This document shows positions 15,373 through 21,661 of a stretch of DNA of 25,873 nt, piece by piece. Within the stretch, counting starts at the first letter, position 1. Every line of letters begins with the position of its first letter. The DNA is from CAZAQB01 sp964487155 (GTDB lineage: Bacteria; Pseudomonadota; Gammaproteobacteria; Nitrococcales; Nitrococcaceae). Below the pieces are notes generated by a model. That model saw only the letters and a program-made list of their open reading frames with translations. It had not been told where the DNA came from and did no database searches. The DNA lies in NCBI GenBank assembly GCA_964487155.1, contig CAZAQB010000037.1:1-25873 (forward strand). The letters are read 5' to 3'. Position numbers and translations under genes: made by a program.

Positions 15373-15883
15373 TGCGCTCCTCTCCCACCCGCACGGTGCG
15401 GAAGCCCAGGTAGGCGCCGGCATTGCGCAGCACCAGGTACTCGGCCCGCACCATGAACTCCAGGTAGCTGTCCAGGTCGCCGAAGGCGGTCACGTCCGGG
15501 GCGAAGTAGAAGTGGCCGGCGATACCCACGCGATTGAACGTGGGCCAGGTGTAGCGCGCCTTGCCGCCCAGGGCGAAGGCCTGGCCGTCGTCCCGGCGGC
15601 CATCCTGCTCGACGAAATAGAGGCGGCCGCCGACGCCGGCCCGCAGAGTGCCGCGGCCCGGCAGCGGGTTGTCCACCAGGTGGGCGCCGATACCGGCCAC
15701 GTCGCCGTCGTCCTCGTGGTGCAGCCAGCTGGCGTCCAGTTCCAGTCCGGTATCGGTGATCTGGTGGGCGCCGGCCAGCCGCGCGGAATCGTCACTGAGA
15801 TCGAACTCCACCTCAGTGGCATGGACCGGCCCCAGGGCCAGACCCAGCAGCACTGCCAGAACCGCCGCGCGCAACGCCATCAT
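15314..15883 (-). CDS. YfaZ-like outer-membrane beta-barrel protein
   Basis: The 189-residue product has a Sec signal peptide (MMALRAAVLAVLLGLALGPVHA, cleavage likely after VHA). The mature sequence has alternating hydrophobic strands and ends in Phe (LGIRIRF), the usual C-terminal signal for outer-membrane barrel insertion. Stretches such as TLRAGVGGRLYF, ALGGKARYTW and VRAEYLVLRNAGAYLGFRTV resemble the YfaZ family, whose function is not established. GGGAGAG precedes the first of two adjacent ATGs (15883 and 15880). It overlaps the downstream deacetylase by 59 bases, so the pair is probably translationally coupled and may act together at the cell surface. Confidence 0.82.
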   Translation of the reverse strand: MMALRAAVLAVLLGLALGPVHATEVEFDLSDDSARLAGAHQITDTGLELDASWLHHEDDGDVAGIGAHLVDNPLPGRGTLRAGVGGRLYFVEQDGRRDDGQAFALGGKARYTWPTFNRVGIAGHFYFAPDVTAFGDLDSYLEFMVRAEYLVLRNAGAYLGFRTVRVGEERNDDTRSFDSGPVLGIRIRF

Positions 15884-16059
15884 GATCTCTCCCGCCTCTG
15901 GTCAGGCCATGTCGCCGGCAGCCGGGGACGGCCACCGCAGAGACGGCATCATACCGACGGGCGGTGCCAACATGCATCCCCGGGCATGGGGGAGGTTCTG
16001 GTAGGCTGAAAGCCGCCGGGGAGTTATCACCGGGGACCACCCGGAGCCCCCCGGCTGTA
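15884..16059. other. Upstream half of the YfaZ-like / ccoN divergent intergenic region
   Basis: The whole gap to ccoN is 303 bases (15884-16186). This half holds no supported gene. On the minus strand TATGAT (15948-15953) is a possible -10 for the YfaZ-like gene, but no good -35 is found at the right distance. The other half contains the ANR/FNR box and the ccoN promoter, listed separately. Confidence 0.35.
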
Positions 16060-16073
16060 TTGATTCAAATCAA
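16060..16073. promoter_or_regulatory. Perfect ANR/FNR binding box upstream of ccoN
   Basis: TTGATTCAAATCAA matches the consensus TTGAT-N4-ATCAA at every defined position and is palindromic. Its centre (16066.5) lies about 32 bases before a -10-like GAAAAT at 16096-16101, which would put the transcription start about 41 bases from the box centre, the class II activation geometry of FNR-type regulators. By family knowledge this drives cbb3 oxidase expression under low oxygen. The regulator gene itself is not in the window. Confidence 0.9.
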
Positions 16074-16095
16074 GCACCCCCCGGGGAAGCCCTCG

Positions 16096-16101
16096 GAAAA
16101 T
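16096..16101 (+). promoter_or_regulatory. Candidate -10 element of the cco promoter
   Basis: GAAAAT lies about 22 bases after the ANR/FNR box. The position fits an FNR class II promoter that does not need a -35 hexamer. The predicted transcript would start near 16108, which rules out the in-frame ATG at 16100 and supports ATG 16187 as the ccoN start. Confidence 0.5.
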
Positions 16102-16186
16102 GCGACCAGCATGTCGCAGCCGGGCCGGGGGCGCCGCCCGGCGGCTATGGCATTCTGCTTGGGGCATAGGGAGACGACGATCAACA

Positions 16187-17614
16187 ATGGCAACGGCAAC
16201 GGCAACCACACCTGCATATAACGACAAGGTAGTCCGGCAGTTCGCCGTGATGACCGTGGTCTGGGGCGTCGTCGGCATGGCGGTGGGCGTATTCATCGCC
16301 GCCCAGCTGCTGTGGCCGGCGCTCAACTTCGACCTGTCCTGGCTCACATTCAGCCGCCTGCGGCCCCTGCACACCAACGCCGTGATCTTCGCCTTCGGCG
16401 GCTGCGCCCTGTTCGCCACCTCCTACCATGTGGTGCAGCGCACCTGCGGGGTGCCGCTGTTCGGCGGCAAGCTGGCCAGCTTTACCTTCTGGGGCTGGCA
16501 GCTGGTGATCGTGCTGGCCGCCATCACGCTGCCGCTCGGCATCACCCAGAGCAAGGAGTACGCCGAGTTGGAGTGGCCCATCGACATCCTCATCGCCGTA
16601 GTCTGGGTGAGCTACGCCGTGGTGTTCTTCGGCACCATCGCCAGGCGCCGCGAAAGACATATCTACGTGGCCAACTGGTTCTATGGCGCCTTCATTATCA
16701 CCGTGGCGGTGCTGCACATCGTCAACAGCATGGCGGTGCCGGTTTCGCTCACCAAGTCCTACCCCCTGTACGCGGGGGCGGTGGACGCCATGGTGCAGTG
16801 GTGGTACGGCCACAACGCGGTCGGATTCTTCCTCACCGCCGGCTTCCTGGGCATGATGTACTACTTCGTGCCCAAGGTGGCGGACCGGCCGATCTACTCC
16901 TACCGGCTGTCCATCGTGCACTTCTGGGCGCTGATCGCCATCTACATGTGGGCGGGGCCCCATCACCTGCTCTGGACCGGCCTGCCGGAGTGGACCCAGT
17001 CCCTGGGGATGACCTTCTCCCTGGTGCTGCTGGCGCCCTCCTGGGGCGGCATGATCAACGGCATCATGACCCTGTCGGGCGCCTGGCATAAGCTGCGGGA
17101 CGATCCGATCCTGCGCTTCCTGGTGGTCTCTCTGTCGTTCTACGGCATGTCCACTTTCGAGGGGCCGATGATGGCCATCCGCACCGTCAACGCCCTCTCC
17201 CACTACACCGACTGGACCATCGGCCACGTGCATTCCGGCGCCCTGGGCTGGGTGGCCTTCATCTCCATCGGCGCCATCTACGCGCTGGTACCCATGCTCT
17301 GGGGGCGCAACCTCTATAGCACCAAGGCGATCAACGTTCACTTCTGGATCGCCACCATCGGCGTGGTGCTCTACATCGCCGCCATGTGGGTCTCCGGGGT
17401 GATGCAGGGCCTGATGTGGCGGGCTACCAACGAGGACGGCACCCTCACCTACACCTTCATCGAGTCCATCATCGCCACCTACCCTTACTACGCGGTACGG
17501 CTGCTGGGCGGGATCCTGTTCCTCACCGGCATGCTGATCATGGCCTGGAACATGTGGATGACCATCCGCCCCGCCGCCGCCCGGGTGCCCGCCGCGGCCC
17601 CAGAGACCGCCTGA
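16187..17614 (+). CDS. ccoN: cbb3-type cytochrome c oxidase catalytic subunit I (CcoN)
   Basis: Membrane heme-copper oxidase subunit carrying heme b, heme b3 and CuB, where O2 is reduced to water with proton pumping. The 475-residue protein (start ATG 16187) has about twelve membrane helices. All metal ligands are visible: H62 and H349 for heme b, H347 for heme b3, and H209, H259 and H260 for CuB. Y253 is in the position of the tyrosine cross-linked to the CuB histidine in cbb3 enzymes. All positions are shifted by exactly two from the Pseudomonas stutzeri numbering I recall. An upstream in-frame ATG (16100) would add 29 Arg-rich residues and precede the predicted transcript start. Confidence 0.98.
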   Translation: MATATATTPAYNDKVVRQFAVMTVVWGVVGMAVGVFIAAQLLWPALNFDLSWLTFSRLRPLHTNAVIFAFGGCALFATSYHVVQRTCGVPLFGGKLASFTFWGWQLVIVLAAITLPLGITQSKEYAELEWPIDILIAVVWVSYAVVFFGTIARRRERHIYVANWFYGAFIITVAVLHIVNSMAVPVSLTKSYPLYAGAVDAMVQWWYGHNAVGFFLTAGFLGMMYYFVPKVADRPIYSYRLSIVHFWALIAIYMWAGPHHLLWTGLPEWTQSLGMTFSLVLLAPSWGGMINGIMTLSGAWHKLRDDPILRFLVVSLSFYGMSTFEGPMMAIRTVNALSHYTDWTIGHVHSGALGWVAFISIGAIYALVPMLWGRNLYSTKAINVHFWIATIGVVLYIAAMWVSGVMQGLMWRATNEDGTLTYTFIESIIATYPYYAVRLLGGILFLTGMLIMAWNMWMTIRPAAARVPAAAPETA

Positions 17615-17630
17615 GAGGGGAGAGCGATCC

Positions 17631-18242
17631 ATGTCTCATGAAGTCGTAGAAAAGAATATCGGCCTGATGGGCGTACTCATCGCCGTGGCCATCAGCTTCG
17701 GCGGGCTGGCACAGATTGTACCGCTGTTCTTCGCCAGCCAGACCACCGAGGCGGCGCCGGGCGTGGAGCCCTATGACGCCCTGGAGTTCGCCGGCCGCGA
17801 CGTCTACGTGCGCGAGGGCTGCTACAACTGCCACTCCCAGCAGGTGCGGCCGTTCCGCGCCGAGACCGAGCGCTACGGCCACTACTCGGTGGCCGGCGAG
17901 TCGGTCTACGACCACCCGTTCCAGTGGGGCTCCAAGCGCACCGGCCCGGACCTTGCCCGGGTGGGCGGGCGCTACTCCGATGAATGGCACCGGGTCCACC
18001 TGATCAATCCCAGGGACGTGGTGCCCGAGTCCAACATGCCGGCCTTCCCCTGGTTCTCCGACAACCTGCTCGATCCCGAACAGGTGCGCTCACGCATGCG
18101 CACCCATCGGGACGTGCTGGGGGTGCCGTATACCGACGAGCAGATCGAGCAGGCGCCGGGCGCGGTGGAGGGCAAGACCGAGATGGACGCGATAATCGCC
18201 TATCTGCAGGGACTCGGCACCAACGTGCGCTGGAACGACTGA
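17631..18242 (+). CDS. ccoO: cbb3 oxidase monoheme cytochrome c subunit (CcoO)
   Basis: Membrane-anchored monoheme cytochrome c that passes electrons to CcoN. The 203-residue protein has an N-terminal membrane anchor (about residues 10-36) and a periplasmic c-type domain. The heme motif is CYNCH (C64, C67, H68), followed by the CcoO-typical SQQVRPFRAETERYG, and M136 in ESNMPAFPW is the axial ligand. GGGGAG precedes the ATG, 16 bases after ccoN. ccoQ starts 3 bases after the stop. Confidence 0.98.
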   Translation: MSHEVVEKNIGLMGVLIAVAISFGGLAQIVPLFFASQTTEAAPGVEPYDALEFAGRDVYVREGCYNCHSQQVRPFRAETERYGHYSVAGESVYDHPFQWGSKRTGPDLARVGGRYSDEWHRVHLINPRDVVPESNMPAFPWFSDNLLDPEQVRSRMRTHRDVLGVPYTDEQIEQAPGAVEGKTEMDAIIAYLQGLGTNVRWND

Positions 18243-18245
18243 GCC

Positions 18246-18419
18246 ATGCACGGAACCGTAGTGGGCATCATCACCCTGATTCTCATGGTGCTGTTCCTGG
18301 GAATCGTGTTGTGGGCCTACAGCCGAGGCAACAAGCAGCGCTTTGAGCGCGCCTCGCGCCTGCCCCTGGAGGACGGCGCGGAGTACCGCAAGCGGAACAA
18401 CGGGGATCGTTCGTCATGA
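18246..18419 (+). CDS. ccoQ: cbb3 oxidase small subunit CcoQ
   Basis: A 57-residue single-span membrane protein, too short for most gene finders. It has one hydrophobic helix (about residues 4-25, VVGIITLILMVLFLGIVLWAY) followed by a short charged tail with SRGNKQRFERASRLPLED, a typical CcoQ C-terminus. CcoQ stabilises the oxidase complex and helps CcoP join. It starts 3 bases after ccoO and its stop overlaps the ccoP start as ATGA (18416-18419). Confidence 0.95.
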   Translation: MHGTVVGIITLILMVLFLGIVLWAYSRGNKQRFERASRLPLEDGAEYRKRNNGDRSS

Positions 18420-19303
18420 GCAGCATCTGGAACTGGTACATCATCATCATCGCCGTCGGGAACCTGCTCGGGTGCTGGTGGCTGATCCGCTGGACCGCCA
18501 AGCCCCGCCCCGGCGAGGCGCCCCTCGGCGAGACCACCGGCCACGTCTGGGACGGCAACCTCACCGAATACAACAAGCCCATGCCCAAGTGGTGGCTGTA
18601 CCTGTTCTACATCACCATCGTGTTCGCCTTCGTCTACCTGATCCTGATGCCCGGGTTCTTCGGCGGACTGCTGGGCTGGAGCCAGGTGAAGGCCTGGGAG
18701 GAGGACGTGGCGGCGGCCGAGGCCCGTTACGGGCCGATCTTCGCCGAGTACGCCAATACCCCTATCCCCGAGCTGGCGCAGAACTCCGAGGCCATGGCCA
18801 GCGGCGGCCGGCTCTATGCCAACAACTGCTCGGTGTGCCACGGCGCCGATGCCCGCGGCGCCCGGGGCTTCCCCAACCTGGCCGACGATGCCTGGCAGTA
18901 CGGAGGCTCTCCGGAGGCCATCAAGGCGTCCATCGTCAATGGCCGCCAGGGCATGATGCCCCCCATGGCGGCGGCGGTGGGCGACGATCAGGCCGTTACG
19001 CAAGTGGCCGCCTATGTGCTCAGCCTGACCGGTCGGGACGTGCCAGCGGAGCAGGCGGAGGCCGGCAAGGCGAAGTTCCAGCAGGTGTGCGCCGCCTGCC
19101 ACGGTCAGGACGGCACCGGCAACACGGCCATCGGCGCCCCCAATCTGACCGATGACGCCTGGATCTACGGCAGCTCGATAGCCAGCATCAAGCAGACCAT
19201 CAACAACGGCCGCCAGGGCCAGATGCCGGCCTGGAAGGAGCGCCTCGGCGAGGACCGCTCCCACGTGTTGGCGGCCTACGTCTACAGCCTCGGCAACCGT
19301 TGA
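18416..19303 (+). CDS. ccoP: cbb3 oxidase diheme cytochrome c subunit (CcoP)
   Basis: Diheme membrane cytochrome that accepts electrons from soluble cytochrome c and hands them to CcoO. The 295-residue protein has two N-terminal membrane helices (about 6-24 and 58-80), separated by the typical GHVWDGNLTEYNKPMPKWW segment. The two periplasmic heme domains carry CSVCH (C138, C141, H142) and CAACH (C225, C228, H229). Conserved NGRQGMMPPM and NGRQGQMPAW stretches supply the axial methionines. The two-span N-terminus is the common form. The stop (19301-19303) overlaps the next ATG by one base. Confidence 0.98.
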   Translation: MSSIWNWYIIIIAVGNLLGCWWLIRWTAKPRPGEAPLGETTGHVWDGNLTEYNKPMPKWWLYLFYITIVFAFVYLILMPGFFGGLLGWSQVKAWEEDVAAAEARYGPIFAEYANTPIPELAQNSEAMASGGRLYANNCSVCHGADARGARGFPNLADDAWQYGGSPEAIKASIVNGRQGMMPPMAAAVGDDQAVTQVAAYVLSLTGRDVPAEQAEAGKAKFQQVCAACHGQDGTGNTAIGAPNLTDDAWIYGSSIASIKQTINNGRQGQMPAWKERLGEDRSHVLAAYVYSLGNR

Positions 19304-19602
19304 TGACCGAGGAACGGTTCAGCCCCAGGGGACGCTCGCGGCTGCGGCTGCTGGGGTCGGTGCTGTGGCCGTCGTTCCTGACGGCCGGCGTCGCCACCAT
19401 GGTGTTCTTTGCCAACATCGACCCGGAGACCCTGCGCAGCCAGACCCTGCCGGACTGGCACATCAGCCGCCAGGCCGGCTACACCATCGGCTTTTTCATG
19501 TTCTGGGCGGTGACCGCCGCCTCCAGCCTGCTGAGCGTATTTCTGTTCCGCACCCCGCCCCACCGGGCGGATGAGCCTCTCCCGGGAGGCCCGTCCCCGT
19601 AA
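19303..19602 (+). CDS. Small two-helix membrane protein in the cco operon, unknown function
   Basis: A 99-residue protein that I cannot name. It has two predicted membrane helices (about residues 17-38 and 58-82) joined by a roughly 20-residue loop containing FANIDPETLRSQTLPDWHISR. By the positive-inside rule both ends, which are Arg-rich, should be cytoplasmic and the loop periplasmic. There are no cysteines or heme motifs. The ATG overlaps the ccoP stop (TGATG), and its own stop overlaps the ccoG start (TAATG), so translation is tightly coupled. This implies a role in cbb3 oxidase assembly, stability or regulation (inference from context only). Confidence 0.88.
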   Translation: MTEERFSPRGRSRLRLLGSVLWPSFLTAGVATMVFFANIDPETLRSQTLPDWHISRQAGYTIGFFMFWAVTAASSLLSVFLFRTPPHRADEPLPGGPSP

Positions 19603-21059
19603 TGAGCGCCGACGCCCAGACCGACCGGGAGCCCACCACCAGCCGCCGGGGCGCGAGCCAGAAGCGAGCCCGGGAGGCTTCGGTGCAGGTGTTCGACTCC
19701 CTGTACCAGTCCCGGGAGAAGATCTACCCGCGGGACATCGCCGGGCGCTTCCAGAGCCTGCGCAAGTACGCGGTGTTCCTCCTGCTGGGGCTGTTCTACG
19801 TGCTGCCCTGGGTCCGCTGGGACGGCCGCCAGGCCGTACTGTTCGACCTGCCGGCCCGGCAGTTCCACGTGTTCGGCATCGTCTTCTGGCCCCAGGATTT
19901 CGTCTACCTGACCCTGCTGTTGATCATCTGCGCCATCGGCTTGTTCTGGGTCACTTCCCTGGCCGGCCGGGTCTGGTGCGGCTACGCCTGCCCCCAGACC
20001 GTGTGGACCGAGGTGTTCCTGTGGATGGAGCGCTGGACGGAGGGCGACCGGGCGCGGCGCATGAAGCTGGACCGGGGGCCCTGGAACCGCGAGAAGCTGC
20101 TGCGCAAGGGCGCCAAGCAGTTCCTCTGGGTCAGCTTCGCTGCCTGGACCGGCTTCACCTTCGTGGGCTTCTTCACCCCCATCACCGAACTGGGCGCGCG
20201 GCTGGCGCAGTTCAGCCTGGGGCCCTGGGAGACCTTCTGGCTGATCTTCTACGGCTTCGCTACCTACGGCAACGCCGGCTTCCTGCGCGAGCAGGTGTGC
20301 CTGTACATGTGTCCCTATGCGCGCTTCCAGAGCGCCATGTTCGATCGCGACACCCTGATCATCTCCTACGACGAGGAGCGCGGCGAGCCCCGAGGGCCGC
20401 GCAAGCGGGGGGTTGAACCCAGGGAACTGGGCCTGGGCGACTGCATCGACTGCACCCTCTGCGTGCAGGTCTGCCCCACCGGCATCGACATCCGGGACGG
20501 CCTGCAGTATGAGTGCATCGCCTGCGGCGCCTGCATCGACGCCTGCGACCAGGTGATGGACCGCATGGGCTACCCCCGTGGCCTGGTGCGCTACACCACC
20601 GAGAATGTCCTGAAGCACGGCCGCAGCCACGTCCTGCGGCCCCGGACCATCGTCTACGGCCTGCTGTTGCTGGGTCTGATGGGGGCCCTGCTGGGAGCGG
20701 TGGTGCTGCGCGAACCGCTGCGCCTGAACATCATCCCGGACCGCAATGCCCTGTACCGGGAGACCGCCGGCGGCACCATCGAGAACAGCTACACCCTCAA
20801 GGTGATGAACATGGACAACCAGGCCCACAGTTACGTGATCGAGGCCTCAGGCCTGCCCGAACTGCGCGTGGAGACCGACCTGGCGATGCCTTTCGAGGTG
20901 GCACCGGGGGAGGTGCGCAGCGTGCCCGCCCGGCTGTCGACCGCCTCCGCCGAACTGCGCGGCGGCGGCCACGACATTGTCCTGACCCTGCGCGCCACCG
21001 ACACCGAGGGCCTGTCGGTGCAGGAAGATACCCGCTTCCACGCCCCGGTGGGTCGCTGA
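19602..21059 (+). CDS. ccoG: cbb3 oxidase accessory ferredoxin-like protein CcoG
   Basis: Polytopic membrane protein with Fe-S clusters, needed for cbb3 assembly; CcoG homologues act in Cu(II) reduction for the CuB site. The 485-residue protein has several membrane helices, a CGYACPQ motif (C126, C130), and two ferredoxin motifs, C281/C284/C287/C291 and C305/C308/C311/C315. A C-terminal Ig-like FixG_C domain (about 370-485) completes the family architecture. It is followed by ccoH after 12 bases. The sequence shows a complete set of cluster ligands. Confidence 0.97.
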   Translation: MSADAQTDREPTTSRRGASQKRAREASVQVFDSLYQSREKIYPRDIAGRFQSLRKYAVFLLLGLFYVLPWVRWDGRQAVLFDLPARQFHVFGIVFWPQDFVYLTLLLIICAIGLFWVTSLAGRVWCGYACPQTVWTEVFLWMERWTEGDRARRMKLDRGPWNREKLLRKGAKQFLWVSFAAWTGFTFVGFFTPITELGARLAQFSLGPWETFWLIFYGFATYGNAGFLREQVCLYMCPYARFQSAMFDRDTLIISYDEERGEPRGPRKRGVEPRELGLGDCIDCTLCVQVCPTGIDIRDGLQYECIACGACIDACDQVMDRMGYPRGLVRYTTENVLKHGRSHVLRPRTIVYGLLLLGLMGALLGAVVLREPLRLNIIPDRNALYRETAGGTIENSYTLKVMNMDNQAHSYVIEASGLPELRVETDLAMPFEVAPGEVRSVPARLSTASAELRGGGHDIVLTLRATDTEGLSVQEDTRFHAPVGR

Positions 21060-21071
21060 GGGCCGCAAGCC

Positions 21072-21584
21072 ATGGCTGCTGCCGACGCTCCCTGGTACCG
21101 ACACCCCTGGCCCTGGCTGCTGATGCTGCCACCGGCCTCCACGATCGTGTTCTGGGCGGTGATACTGATCACCACCAGTGACCCGCCGGCCCTGGTGGTG
21201 AACGACTATGCCCGGCTGGGTCTCACTTATGCCGAGGATCACCAGCGCGATGCCACGACCCGGCAGCTGGGAATCCGGGCCCAGCTGACCCTGGACCGGT
21301 CGGCGGGTCAGGCGCAACTGCAACTGGAGGCCCCGGGCGCGCCGCCGGGCCGGCTGCGGCTCGAACTGATTCACCCCACCCGGGCCAGCCGCGACCGGCA
21401 GCTGAAACTCGTCCACCGGGGCGGCTGGCGCTTCACCGCCCCGCTCGATGCCCTGGCCGAGTCCCGCTGGCGGATCCTGGTGGAGCCCCCCGGGAATACC
21501 TGGCGGCTGCGGGGACGGCTCGAAACCGGCGTCCATCAGCTGGCCCTGGCGCCGCCGCCGGCTGCAGGCGACGCGGCCAGGTAG
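21072..21584 (+). CDS. ccoH: cbb3 oxidase assembly protein CcoH (FixH)
   Basis: FixH-family protein of 170 residues with one N-terminal membrane helix (about 13-36, after WYRHPWPWLLMLPP) and a periplasmic beta-sandwich. The signature after the helix is VVNDYARLGLTYAEDHQRD, close to the family's VxxDYYKxGL pattern. CcoH interacts with CcoN and is needed for stable assembly of the complex. ccoI starts 77 bases later. Confidence 0.94.
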   Translation: MAAADAPWYRHPWPWLLMLPPASTIVFWAVILITTSDPPALVVNDYARLGLTYAEDHQRDATTRQLGIRAQLTLDRSAGQAQLQLEAPGAPPGRLRLELIHPTRASRDRQLKLVHRGGWRFTAPLDALAESRWRILVEPPGNTWRLRGRLETGVHQLALAPPPAAGDAAR

Positions 21585-21661
21585 CCGCTTACCATCCCCG
21601 GGCCCGCCGGCCGGGCGCGTCCGGGACAGCCCGCGCGGCGTCCCGCGCAGGAGTCCAGCCG

